Part shown: in pieces, positions 34,922 through 45,200 of the stretch | How the letters are laid out: each line of letters opens with the position of its first letter | How positions within the stretch are numbered: position 1 is the stretch's first letter | DNA from: Kiritimatiellia bacterium | GTDB taxonomy: Bacteria > Verrucomicrobiota > Kiritimatiellia > RFP12 > DVOR01 | Reading direction: 5' to 3' | NCBI GenBank assembly: GCA_017558005.1 | Contig: JAFYWN010000001.1 | Span: forward strand, 28,372-92,371 | DNA length: 64,000 nucleotides | Program-made: the position numbers and the translations under genes | The notes under the pieces: generated by a model | Told to the model about the DNA's origin: nothing | Seen by the model: the letters and a program-made list of their open reading frames with translations, nothing else | Databases searched by the model: none

Positions 34922-37828
34922 TTAGAGGAGAATGGTGCGCTTGAATGTGCCAGTTTGTGTGCGGCTGACGATTTCGCCTGCTTTGGTTGTTGTGATGGTT
35001 ATTTTGTAGGGGTGTGTGGGGATATTGCAGTGGGCGGTGAGTTTGACGCGCAGGGCGTCTGAAAGGACTTCAGCGTCGGCGACGAGGAGTGCGCCAGCGG
35101 GTGTGCCGGTGAGCGTGGTGGTGGCGGGTTGCTTGACGGTAAAGCGCCGTTCGAGCAGTGCGTCGCCGGATTCGTTGTCGCCTTGTGTGATTACGAGTCC
35201 ATCTGCGGCTTCTTCTGGAATGAGTTCGCAGGCGATGTTGTGATACTCGTCGTCAAGGAACTCAAGCCGGACAGTGATATTGCGTAGGCGGTTTTGTTGG
35301 TTCTCTGCTGTGTCTGCGAAGAGGATTTTATTGAGTTGTGCCAGGAGGACTGGCGGCGTGTTGGCATCTTCGCCACCTGTTCCAGGTGTGTCGCCGGTGC
35401 CAGGCGTATCGCCTTCGTCTGCGTCTGGGAGTCCTTCGGTCGTGTCTTCGTCGGAGCCTTGCGTTCGATCGTGCAGGTCGTCGGGAAGAAATTCGCCGGT
35501 ATTGCCATAGCCTCCAGCAAAGCCTCCGCTCTTGAGAATTGTTTCAATTAGATCTGCATCCGATTTGTCAATGGCAGTGTATGTACCGGACTGCGGGATT
35601 GAGGTTGAGACAGGATTAGAGAAGCGGTCAACGAGTTGCCACCGGCTCTCTTCTTCAATGCTTTCGGGCTTGAAGATCCACGCGATAAAGTTATCGCGAT
35701 TGAAGGCGTCGAGTTCCATCTGAAGTGTCGTTCCGCCGACTTTGGCCTGTTTAAGCGTGTAGTCGTTGTAGGTCAATTTGTGTGCAGCGCGTCCACCAGC
35801 GGGTACGCTTTCACCGGCTTCGTCTACCACTTCGCCTGCAAGGGTATCCCAGAGACCATAGCGGAGATCGGACCATGCGGGCGCTTTAATGATGACATAC
35901 ATTGTTCCTGTGCAGGAGATAAGGATAGGCGCGTAACTTAGACGTTGAGTGATGTCATTCCATGTTATCACGCCTGCGACTTCGGAGGGTAGTCTATAGT
36001 TGCCGCCAGAATTGTCGAGCAGTTCGCCAAAAGTCCAGCGGTAGGCGAGGTTGAGCGGCGAAATCTGTACTGTTGTCTCAAGATTGGGGCCGCCGTATCG
36101 ATTGCTGGTGCCAGCGTATATTTCCGTATATTCTGCGTCGGATAGGAAGAATCGTCGACCAGGTTGAACGAGGCGAGTCTCGAAGCTTGTCTGGATTGGC
36201 ATCTGCGTGTCGTATACGAGTGGCGAGATGCTTCCTGGGCCGGTTTGCGTGTAGATGTTGGCCACCATGTGCGCGGAGTTAATCATCGGAATCACTTCCG
36301 ATGGAAGCGCTTCAATCAGTAATTCAACGTTTCGCCCGCTGTTGACATGATTAATAAAGTTGCTGCTGATGAGACCTTCGTAGTGGTCTAAGCCGCCCTT
36401 CTCGGATCGACTTAGCGTGAGCGACATACGTTGTTCTGTGATTGTCGGCGAACCTGCGTTGGCGACGTAGACTTTGGCGTGAACGATTGCCGTTACAAGG
36501 GAGAATCCATTGAAGAATGGCCCAATCAGGGAGAGTCGTATGCTGGAGATCTGCGCTTGGCCGATTGCTTCTTGGAAATCGTTGGTTACGATTGGGCGTG
36601 TGATGCCAAGACAGTTGTAAGGTGCGATTATGCCAGACTGGATCGTATCGTCCAGGAGTGTATCATTTCTCCAATCCACATTGAAGAGGACGCGACTGGG
36701 GCAGAAGAGGTTGTTGATTGTGAGATTTCCGACTGGTGCTTGATAGAGATTGCGCAGCTCTTGTAATTCGAACGCTTCAGGCGAGTATTCGTGTTGATAG
36801 ACGGGTGTGCCAGGTTCGGTGTTTTGCTTAAACCATACTTCGACACTGCTGATTGGGTTATCGAAGCGTTTTACACTGGCGCGATACCAATGCCTCAGTG
36901 GAATTTCGTAAACCTTCTCTTTGACGACCTCTGGGGAAAGTGTGCTGCTATGCTTGATTGCTGACGTGTCGCGCAGGACGAGTTTCTGATGTGACGTGCG
37001 CAGCGTATTGTCGACGTCCTGGACGTGGCCGGTGGTCTCTAATTGTGCAAAGCGGTACGACTTACCGCGTTCGAGATAGAAGGTGGCTGTCGTATTACCT
37101 CCGACGTATACACTTTCGCCGTAGGCGATTGGGTTCGCCGTATAGGCCTCCGGCGGCACTTCGCCATCTTCCAACTTCTCCGGCGACAAGAAAGCGAAGA
37201 GCGGGTTGGGCGAAGAGGTGTTGTCTACGTCAATCCGATCAGCTTCGACAATGTGCAGCGTTGTCTCAAAATAGACCTCATCGCCCTTGCTCACGCAGAT
37301 GTGAAGTGCACCAGAGTCTGTACGCGCCAACCCGAACGCGAGTTCTGGCCAAACGTCTTCCGGTTTAGCCAGGAGATTCGGGGAGGCACTATCCTTGACG
37401 TAGCATTGCGTGCCACACTGTTCGAGCGAATCAAAATCAATCCAGAGGTCTGGCAACGCAACCTGAAAGGCGTCTATCAGTGCGACATAGTCGTTGATTG
37501 AAGTCGGCTGGGTAATGTTTGGAAAGGCGAAATGGCGTAAGAGAGCTGCACCACTTCCGTCGCGCTGAGTGTCGTAGAGGCGGAGGCAGTGCCGCGGCTC
37601 CGTCTTTGTCGCTTCGCCGGCATCGTCGCGTTCCGTGATAATGCTTCTCTCTTCGATTGTCAGGTCAAAGATGTCGGCATGTGCAGCCAGTTCAACTACC
37701 TCTCCCGGCGTGTACAACGTTTGGTGGCCCGCAAATTGCTCGGTGGCTATGGCTCGCAAGAAGGAGGATTGCAGCCGATCCGGGTAAGCGATAATGTAAC
37801 GATAGGAGATGGGGTCGATGGTGTGCAT
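34922..37828 (-). CDS. Large structural (tail) protein, unknown family
   Basis: 968 residues, beta-rich and without a signal peptide, starting HTIDPISYRYIIAYPDRL. A Gly/Asp/Thr-rich linker (about residues 790-820, DEGDTPGTGDTPGTGGED) separates a long body from a C-terminal beta domain. It lies between the collagen-like fibre gene and the polyvalent gene in the late operon; adjacent starts and stops nearly touch. Probably a fibre, baseplate or receptor-binding component. Confidence 0.65.
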   Translation of the reverse strand: MHTIDPISYRYIIAYPDRLQSSFLRAIATEQFAGHQTLYTPGEVVELAAHADIFDLTIEERSIITERDDAGEATKTEPRHCLRLYDTQRDGSGAALLRHFAFPNITQPTSINDYVALIDAFQVALPDLWIDFDSLEQCGTQCYVKDSASPNLLAKPEDVWPELAFGLARTDSGALHICVSKGDEVYFETTLHIVEADRIDVDNTSSPNPLFAFLSPEKLEDGEVPPEAYTANPIAYGESVYVGGNTTATFYLERGKSYRFAQLETTGHVQDVDNTLRTSHQKLVLRDTSAIKHSSTLSPEVVKEKVYEIPLRHWYRASVKRFDNPISSVEVWFKQNTEPGTPVYQHEYSPEAFELQELRNLYQAPVGNLTINNLFCPSRVLFNVDWRNDTLLDDTIQSGIIAPYNCLGITRPIVTNDFQEAIGQAQISSIRLSLIGPFFNGFSLVTAIVHAKVYVANAGSPTITEQRMSLTLSRSEKGGLDHYEGLISSNFINHVNSGRNVELLIEALPSEVIPMINSAHMVANIYTQTGPGSISPLVYDTQMPIQTSFETRLVQPGRRFFLSDAEYTEIYAGTSNRYGGPNLETTVQISPLNLAYRWTFGELLDNSGGNYRLPSEVAGVITWNDITQRLSYAPILISCTGTMYVIIKAPAWSDLRYGLWDTLAGEVVDEAGESVPAGGRAAHKLTYNDYTLKQAKVGGTTLQMELDAFNRDNFIAWIFKPESIEEESRWQLVDRFSNPVSTSIPQSGTYTAIDKSDADLIETILKSGGFAGGYGNTGEFLPDDLHDRTQGSDEDTTEGLPDADEGDTPGTGDTPGTGGEDANTPPVLLAQLNKILFADTAENQQNRLRNITVRLEFLDDEYHNIACELIPEEAADGLVITQGDNESGDALLERRFTVKQPATTTLTGTPAGALLVADAEVLSDALRVKLTAHCNIPTHPYKITITTTKAGEIVSRTQTGTFKRTILL

Positions 37829-37830
37829 AA

Positions 37831-39378
37831 TTAGTAAGAAGTGTTTGGCGACTTGTGCTGAGTGGAGTGGCCCGTGGTCGTAAAGAGTGGAGTGGTAGCC
37901 GTAGTTTCTTCGCCAACGGCAAGCACCTTAAGTGTGGCTGTCGTCACCGAGCAGACGTTATCTGCATAGGTTATCGCTTTCACGTAGGTGAGATCCACCG
38001 TATTTCCACTGGCACCACCCGACGACGTATCGGAAGCATCTCCTTTTGGCCCTTTGAGATTGACGGTGCCTTTGATGACTTCGCCGGTTTGTGAATTGGT
38101 GAAGTCGAGATAGACTTCTTCGTGAGAGGTGGAGCCGGAGTTGTCGGGGTTGGGCGTGGTGACGGTCTCTTTACGCAAGGATGGCTCCCACGTGGCGCCA
38201 TCCTTGCCGTCTACGCCGTCCTTGCCGTCTTTACCTGGTTGACCAATGACGTCAGAGGAGCTGCCGGTGCTGTCGATTATGAGGCCGGTGTGGAATTGAG
38301 AGAAGCCTGCGCTGCCGTTGATTTGCTGGAATATGCCAATCTTCACCCAACGGAATTTAACGCCGTCTGAATCCTGATAGTCCGGCAGCGTGCTTGGGTC
38401 TTCGTTAATCCACGACAGTTCGTAGCCTGGATTATCGAAGTTGTAACCGTTGTTGGCCGTGTATTCGCCGGTTACTTTCAGGATTGCATAGAGTTCGCCG
38501 CTGTCAAAATTCAAAGGTATCCATTGCGACTCGGAGAGTGCGCGCGCATACTTCACAAGTCTTCGTCCAACCTGCCAAAGCGGCGCGTAGACCATCCATC
38601 CTGTAGTGAGGACATTGTTCATACCTCCGTATATGCTACAGTAGCGTACAGTCCAGGAGCATTTGGCGATCTCACTGAGCGACTTGTCTGTGGCCGGATT
38701 GTTTGTATGAACACCTGTTGCCGAACCCGCTGCCGTGGCTTCGAAGTCTTCCACAATGACGCCAATGTGCGCCTGGTCGAAATGGCCATCCTTGAACTCG
38801 CCAATCTTCACCCACCGCGAGAAGGTGACAGGCTCATATGGGATGGCCTTGTCATTAGGTTGAGCGCTGACGATTGAGAGAATCGGTGCGTTCGCCCATT
38901 GAGTATTGTTGCCATCCGTTGTTTTATCGCGCAGGAGTGCATAGACTTCGCCCTCTGTCGCTGGTAATTCATTCCAACCTTCTGCCATCCCTTCCGGCAT
39001 ATAGGCCGTCTGGCCCGATTGCCAAATGGGCGACCACACCTTCCAACTCTTGCGCTTCACCGTCTCGGTTTTGGGCGTACCGTCTTCGTTAAGGACGGGG
39101 TTACCTTCGCCGTCCAACACCGGTTGCTCAACCTCTTCCTCAATCTCACGCACCGCCCATGAAGCAGGCGGGGAGAGTTCGGTGACATTGGTAATGTCGT
39201 CCACCACGCCACCTTCGACGCCGCCGCCGAACACTTCCTGCTGCGGCGTTGCGGGCGGCGCAAGGTCGGTAATGCCAGGCAGCAACGTACCTGCGGCAAT
39301 ATCGTAGGCATCATTGGAGAGGTCTTGGAGTTCGGCAATGCGCGATTCAAGATCGGCGAGCAGGTGGTGTGCATTCAT
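37831..39378 (-). CDS. Tail fibre protein with collagen-like segment
   Basis: 515 residues. Near residue 375 there is a run of Gly-X-Y triplets (GQPGKDGKDGVDGKDG), and GPKGD lies further on, giving a short collagen-like stalk. Repeated modules of type W-K-x-W-S-P-I-W-Q-S-G-Q-T-A-Y and WVKIGEFKDG occur before it. Such triplets are common in phage fibres and trimerise without hydroxyproline. It ends with a small Thr-rich domain. Confidence 0.75.
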   Translation of the reverse strand: MNAHHLLADLESRIAELQDLSNDAYDIAAGTLLPGITDLAPPATPQQEVFGGGVEGGVVDDITNVTELSPPASWAVREIEEEVEQPVLDGEGNPVLNEDGTPKTETVKRKSWKVWSPIWQSGQTAYMPEGMAEGWNELPATEGEVYALLRDKTTDGNNTQWANAPILSIVSAQPNDKAIPYEPVTFSRWVKIGEFKDGHFDQAHIGVIVEDFEATAAGSATGVHTNNPATDKSLSEIAKCSWTVRYCSIYGGMNNVLTTGWMVYAPLWQVGRRLVKYARALSESQWIPLNFDSGELYAILKVTGEYTANNGYNFDNPGYELSWINEDPSTLPDYQDSDGVKFRWVKIGIFQQINGSAGFSQFHTGLIIDSTGSSSDVIGQPGKDGKDGVDGKDGATWEPSLRKETVTTPNPDNSGSTSHEEVYLDFTNSQTGEVIKGTVNLKGPKGDASDTSSGGASGNTVDLTYVKAITYADNVCSVTTATLKVLAVGEETTATTPLFTTTGHSTQHKSPNTSY

Positions 39379-39389
39379 GACAGTTTGCC

Positions 39390-40634
39390 TTAAAGCGTGT
39401 GCGTGATAGTCTCGGAGTCGTTTACGGAGGCCCAGGTGATCGTCTTACTCTTAATTCCGTAATAGCTCCAGTACCCGTCGCCGAGATATTGCACGCGCGG
39501 GCTGGCGCAACCATCCACCTTGGCGTAAGCACTTGCCGTGGAGGTGGCCGACGGATCATTATCGTGCAGTACGCCACAGATATAGATGTAGTTTTCTGTG
39601 ACACGGTACATCTTGCCATTGGCGTTGACGATTCGAATATCTTTGCCCGTGCGTTCTTCGTGATACGGCCGATAATCTCGCGAGGCGCGCGCCCGACGGT
39701 TTCCCGCCTCGTGAAGGATTGTGGTGGCTTGGCCATCATAGAGGTTGAACTCATTGGGCGAGGCGCTGCCGGAATGCGCAGCCGTCAGAACGGCATCGGC
39801 CTCTGCCTTCGTAAAATTGCGAAAGGTGCAAATGCTACGCTGCGTTCCATTCGGATCAATCGCCAACGTCACTTCATAGTGCGCTTTGTGTGGTTCAACC
39901 ACCTCTGCGGTAACGTCGGTGGTGCAGTCTTCATTCTTCCGCTTCTGCACCTTGACGACGAAGCCCTGACCGCCGACAATGCCTTCAGTGACCTTACCTT
40001 CCTCGTCTCGCACAATGCCAAGTATCGCGTCAATCGCGGCGTCCACCACCGTCTGGTCGCCCTTAATGCCGATCTTCGCCGTCTCGGTCTGCGTCTGCAA
40101 AGCATCCTTGTGGGTAACGTATTCGGGAATATCGACGGTGACGCGTTCGCGTTTGACGAGGACGCAGGAGTAGAGGCCGCTCTCTTCGTCGCGGCGAAGG
40201 GATTCGATGCGGTGTTGCACGCCGGAGGAATCTTCCGGTAATTCCGGAATGTTGGCCACACCCCAATAGAAGGTGTGCGACTCTTTGTAGGTGCAGCCGT
40301 CGTGAACGACGTAGGGGCCGTCGGCTTCTGCATCGGAGGTGTGGCGTAGGGCATGGTAGATTTCCACCGTCTCCACACGATTAGTGGCTGTGGTGCGTTC
40401 GTACCAGGCGTTTAGGGGTAGCCATTCATCCGAGAGCGGTTTGCCATCGAGATAGAGATCCTTACAACCTTCCTCACTGGAGAGGAAAGCCAGAAGTTGC
40501 TCCATGCACTCTTCCGGTGGAACGCGAGCTACGCGGATGAGTGCTTTACCCTTGACGCCATAACGGTGCTTCACCGTGCGCCACTGGGCATTAATGGCCC
40601 ACGAACGGGCGATTTGCGAGAGGTGTTCGGACAT
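39390..40634 (-). CDS. Late structural protein, unknown family
   Basis: 414 residues, mixed alpha/beta. It contains a module LPLNAWYERTT and a C-terminal WSYYGIKSKTITWASVNDSETI. AAAAGGAAA precedes the start, downstream of the two-hairpin module at 40654. It lies within the fibre gene cluster; no catalytic motif is visible. Confidence 0.6.
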   Translation of the reverse strand: MSEHLSQIARSWAINAQWRTVKHRYGVKGKALIRVARVPPEECMEQLLAFLSSEEGCKDLYLDGKPLSDEWLPLNAWYERTTATNRVETVEIYHALRHTSDAEADGPYVVHDGCTYKESHTFYWGVANIPELPEDSSGVQHRIESLRRDEESGLYSCVLVKRERVTVDIPEYVTHKDALQTQTETAKIGIKGDQTVVDAAIDAILGIVRDEEGKVTEGIVGGQGFVVKVQKRKNEDCTTDVTAEVVEPHKAHYEVTLAIDPNGTQRSICTFRNFTKAEADAVLTAAHSGSASPNEFNLYDGQATTILHEAGNRRARASRDYRPYHEERTGKDIRIVNANGKMYRVTENYIYICGVLHDNDPSATSTASAYAKVDGCASPRVQYLGDGYWSYYGIKSKTITWASVNDSETITHTL

Positions 40635-40653
40635 GGGATTTCCTTTTTATTAT

Positions 40654-40716
40654 GAGTGCCGTCGGCGCGGCACTCGGCCAAACAAGTGACGCGGGTGCGT
40701 CACTGCTCAGATAAGA
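40654..40716 (+). repeat. Two-hairpin module, copy a
   Basis: Hairpin GAGTGCCG/CGGCACTC, linker GGCCAAACA, hairpin AGTGACGC-GGGT-GCGTCACT, then GCTCAGATAAGA. The same arrangement recurs on the minus strand at 53763-53697 with a differently based but still paired second stem. Confidence 0.8.
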
Positions 40717-40722
40717 AAGCGG

Positions 40723-41040
40723 TTAACGACGTGATAGCCCGGCGGGTTTGAGGCTGGAATAGGCTTCGGAGAGGCTGCACTTATGCTTGAGAGCGTACTT
40801 GATCGCCTTCGCGGCGCGCAGTTGACGATACGGATTGTGGGGCGAGTGCATCTTGGTGCGCGCGTCCACGACCAATCGGTGCAGCGAGCTGGTGGAGAGT
40901 TCGTTTAACCGTTGCTTGCAGAAGGTGATTGGGCGCACGTGGCGCACATTCGCTTCATGCAGCACCCACCGGCGCATATTCGGCACAGTCTGACAGGCGA
41001 GATCTGCGAGCCGTGCGATAAGTTTATCCAATTCATTCAT
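40723..41040 (-). CDS. Small basic late protein
   Basis: 105 residues, rich in Arg, His and Leu, predicted helical. Its start overlaps the stop of the preceding signal-peptide protein gene (ATGA). No family recognised. Being basic, it may bind nucleic acid or act as an adaptor or chaperone for the fibres. Confidence 0.6.
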   Translation of the reverse strand: MNELDKLIARLADLACQTVPNMRRWVLHEANVRHVRPITFCKQRLNELSTSSLHRLVVDARTKMHSPHNPYRQLRAAKAIKYALKHKCSLSEAYSSLKPAGLSRR

Positions 41041-42197
41041 GGCGCAATCTCCGCTGCCGAGAGTGTACCGTCATCGGCCACGGTGAGTGCGAAGCGTTTA
41101 CCGGATGGCGAGCGCAGGATGAGTTTGCCCTGCACGTCAAGGTCACCCATCACAGAGATTAAGAGCGAGACCGTATCACCGGCCACAAGGCGATAGAAAC
41201 CACTCTTGCCGCCATGCCTTGGCGCCGTGAGCGTGAGGACATCGCCTTCAAGCGTGCGCGACAACGGGGTAAGCGCAAGCCAATTGGTGGGCGTGAGCGT
41301 CGGGGTGTACTGCAATTCCACCGCCTCTGCTTCAATGCCCGAGAGCTGCGCCGTCAGCGTGACGGTTTCGGCCCCAACGTCCAATCGCGTCACGCTGATA
41401 GAGCCCGAGACGGCGTCATTTGAGGAAATGGTGGCGGCCGCTGCAATGGCAGGTCTGCGCCCCGCATAGAGGGTCAACCCATTGCCCGCAGGCGTGATAG
41501 CCGACCCCACCTGTTGGTCGACGATAATCGCCTGGCCATTGAGATTCACCGGTTTTGTGGCTAAGAAGTCAGACCAATATTCAGCGGTGCGCCCATTGAA
41601 GTGGTCGACCGCACTTTGGCGCAGACGCGAGAGATTCACCCAGCCGAGCGAGTCCTTGACAATCACATCGCGCTGGCACAAGTCATACTCACGCAAGCCG
41701 ACGCTTGGCGTGACAGCCAGACGCGTGATTTGCCCAGCGGTCACATTAAGCGTAGCGACATTGCCCTCAATTGACACCGTGACCGTGGCAGACGGAGGCG
41801 TGATCGAACCCGACGGCGCGTAAGCTTCATAGCTCACATCTCCAATCGCAATCTTGTGAATCTGCGTGATCGTAATCACCCCCACGCCATAGACTGATTC
41901 ACCATTCTCAAGCTCCGTGACCGAACCCGTGGAGCCGATATCCAATTGTTCTGCCGGGAACGGCGTGCACGCTGTGAGGCGAATCGCGTCAGGATCCACC
42001 ACCGGCATAGCCAGGCCGTAACGGCCAACAAACGCACGCACCGTGCCCTCTTCGTTCACCGCGTAGACCAATTCCCCATCGGGCGGCGCAGCCACTTGAT
42101 TCTGCGCATTTGAGGTCTCACGCAAAAGCGCCGTGGCAGAGAGTATGCCTGGCACAAGGGTCAATAACACAAGAGAGAAACATAAGAAGATCTTCAT
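41037..42197 (-). CDS. Late protein with signal peptide, fibre-like
   Basis: 386 residues. The N-terminus KIFLCFSLVLLTLVPGILSATA is a standard Sec signal peptide, unusual for a virion gene. The body has beta repeats; one segment (ELQYTPTLTPTNWLALTPL...GFYRLV) resembles the short domain common in secreted Verrucomicrobiota proteins, and the end (GDLDVQGKLILRSPSGKRF) resembles fibre C-termini. It may be exported to the host envelope rather than packaged. GAAAGGAAA precedes the start. Confidence 0.65.
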   Translation of the reverse strand: MKIFLCFSLVLLTLVPGILSATALLRETSNAQNQVAAPPDGELVYAVNEEGTVRAFVGRYGLAMPVVDPDAIRLTACTPFPAEQLDIGSTGSVTELENGESVYGVGVITITQIHKIAIGDVSYEAYAPSGSITPPSATVTVSIEGNVATLNVTAGQITRLAVTPSVGLREYDLCQRDVIVKDSLGWVNLSRLRQSAVDHFNGRTAEYWSDFLATKPVNLNGQAIIVDQQVGSAITPAGNGLTLYAGRRPAIAAAATISSNDAVSGSISVTRLDVGAETVTLTAQLSGIEAEAVELQYTPTLTPTNWLALTPLSRTLEGDVLTLTAPRHGGKSGFYRLVAGDTVSLLISVMGDLDVQGKLILRSPSGKRFALTVADDGTLSAAEIAP

Positions 42198-42212
42198 CGC
42201 AATTTCCTTTCA

Positions 42213-45200
42213 TTAAGGCGCACTGATACGCTTGAGCGATTCCGTGCCGCCCGAACGCGTCTTGATCAAATCGTCGAGAATATTGCAGGCCTTGATCATC
42301 GAAGGCCCACTGCCTGCCGTCCAGAAGGTAGAGAGTAGCACCGGTTCGCCCTCGTGAATCATCATCACTGGGCGGCCCGAATCGCCGCCATAAATGAGCG
42401 CACACGCAGGCGGCGAAAGCGTCGCCAAGAGATCGGCACGCGTGCGTTCCGGCGTGAAGCTGCCAATCGAGTAGGCGCCACCATCAGGATGAATTAATTG
42501 GCCAAAGGAGAGATAACCATTCTGCGTGACTGCGTAGCACGCAATGCCTGTCAAATCGCTTCGATAGTAATGCTCCCAGGCCGAACGATCCATCACCGCA
42601 GGAATGCACGCCTCCGGAATCGTGCCATTGTCAAACTGCCACACCCAGATATCGGCCAAATCTGCATCGCGGATCTCTGACTCCGAGTAGCCGCGCTGAC
42701 GCGCCCACTCAACCAGGGAAATTCCATACGTGCCCGACACAGTGACGCTCGCGCCCTCTGGCGTGCGGAAGGTAGCCGTCTTCGCCTGTGCTGGATTCCA
42801 ATGCGCTGCCGTCACAGCGAAGTGCGGAGCCACCGCCACGGCATCAGGCCCCCACGCGCGAGAGGGTTCCACCCCGCAGAAGAAGCGCGGAGCCAATGGC
42901 GCCGTGGAAAGCGGTGCGCCGGAAGCGTCAAAACACAAGTCACCAGTGGCCACTGCGGCGGTAATGCCACTCTGCACCGTGGTCGACGTATCACGCGTCT
43001 GTAAGGCCGCAAGCATCGCATCATTGGCATTCGCACGCGCCGTGCCTGGCACATCTGCCAAGTAAGCCTGTTCGACCTTCGTCGACTTCTCCTTAGCGCG
43101 AATCGAGAGATAAGCCGTGCGCATGCGGCCGGTGTCATCCGTGGCACTGACGCGATAGAGGCCTTCAGCCTCTGCCGTCACGAGCGCACTCTGCGCGTTA
43201 TCGCCACGCGTGATCGTCGCACCCTCACACGCAAAGTTCACCGTTGGGGCTGGCTGCGCCACGTCCAACATTTCGAGCGACACCATCTTCGCAGCGGCCG
43301 ACAGCGTGGAAGAGGTCGCTGCGCCAATCACCTGCTGCACGTTGTTCGTCCACACCACGACAGAAGAATCAATCACCGCATACTCCTCAGCAGGCGTCAC
43401 CGAGAGCGTCCAATCCCCCGGCGAAACCCATCCCGTATCTGCGCTCGCACAAGTGGCACTAATCGTGCCGTCTTCAGCAAGCGTAACATTCTCGCCAGCG
43501 GTGAGTTGATTCTGCTTCTTGTCGAGTTCTGCCTTCACTGCTTTATTTTGCACGGGATTGGTGGAGGTCGCAGAGAGGGATTTGTCAATGGATGGGACAT
43601 CACGCTTCAGCGCGAGCTCATCCGGGCCTCTCATATCCTGCTGGACGCGCGCCCACGGAATCTGCACGGCTTTAGAGATGGCTTGCGTGCCATCGTTCCA
43701 GATTATTGTCCCCTTCCAGTAGACAGGACTGTTTTCAAAGCATGGAATGGCATAGGGCAAGGCCGACTGAGTGCTCCCACTATTCTGCGGAAGCAATGGC
43801 TGAACAAACGTAGCCGTGTCGCCATTGGCGAAGAGATTGCGCTGACCATTCCACACCACACCCGCCATGAGATAGGACGTGTCATTAGCCTTCGCCAAGT
43901 CCCACGGGAGGAGCAGACGGTGAGACCAGACGCTTTCATCGTCGCGCGAGTCACGCGAAAAACCACTCACTTCGTGAATGTCTTGGCCATGATTATGCAG
44001 TCGCGGATACCCTTTCGAAAACTGCCCTTCACCATCGGCCACCCGTCGTGGCCCAAAGAAGGTGTCCTGCTCGCCAAAGCCCACATTCCCTTTCCAGACC
44101 TCGGTGTGGCCACCACCGCCATTGGCGAGCGCACGGAACGCCGACATCGGCACATCGAAGGAATCTTCCTTTACATTGTTATACTGATGCCACCACTCAA
44201 AGGTTAACTTCGCGTTATCGAATTTTTCGGCCCAATTGTCAGCCTCATTATTCGCATTAAACACCGTTCGCAAGGAGTGCGTGGAAGCGCCATAGGCCCT
44301 TACATAAGGGGTTGTATCATAATCACTATTGAATACTGATTTAGGGGCCCTGTCATTAATCGCATAGTAAAGTGCGCTATTCTGCACGGGATTCGTGGAG
44401 ATAGAAGAGAGCGAGGTGTCGACCTTGAGCGCCTTGGTGACGGCCGTAAAATCTAACACAATCCGCGGTGACCACGACTGAATAGAAGAGGAAGTCGTCG
44501 GCACTGTCGGAAGAGCGAACCCGAGACCGCCCGAGACTGTGACCGTGCGCCAGGAGACTTGGCCATCACTCTGCGCAGCAGGCGCGTCCGGATCATTCAC
44601 CCATACAATCGCCACAGACTCATCGGCCGAAGGCGGCAGCACGCCCGGCACAGCCTCCATCTCCCAGGCAAGTTCCGCGCCTGGCGCAACCTCTTCCCAC
44701 TTGCGCGGCTCCTTGGATTGAGCGCAGACCATCCATGCGCCATCAACATTGCGCACCACGCGCGCCCAGAGCGGCACCGTGCTATTCTGATTGCCAGACG
44801 TGCGCGTCGTAATGGCCAGTCGCCGAATCACCACCGCCTCGCCGTAGACGCCGAGGCGACTCAATGGGCCGCGATAGCCATAACCATTGGCGTTATTGTT
44901 GGCCGCCCCTAACGTGGCACGCACCACCGGCACTTGCGCTTCAAGGGCGGTGAGTTGTTTGCTGTGGGCGGTGAGTTGTTCGGAAATATCAAACAACTCT
45001 CCAGCGTCGGCCTTGCCCTGGAGCAACTGCTTCACCGCCGGTGCATCTAACAGCATCGTACTATCGCCTGGCAGATTCTCCAGTAACTCCCCTTCTGTGC
45101 CTGTCACGGAATCTGCCAGAAGTGGTAGCGCGAACGCCAATACAAGGAGGCTTGTAGCACTTTTTACCGCCTTCATCATCGCGCCTAACGTTGTGCGAAG

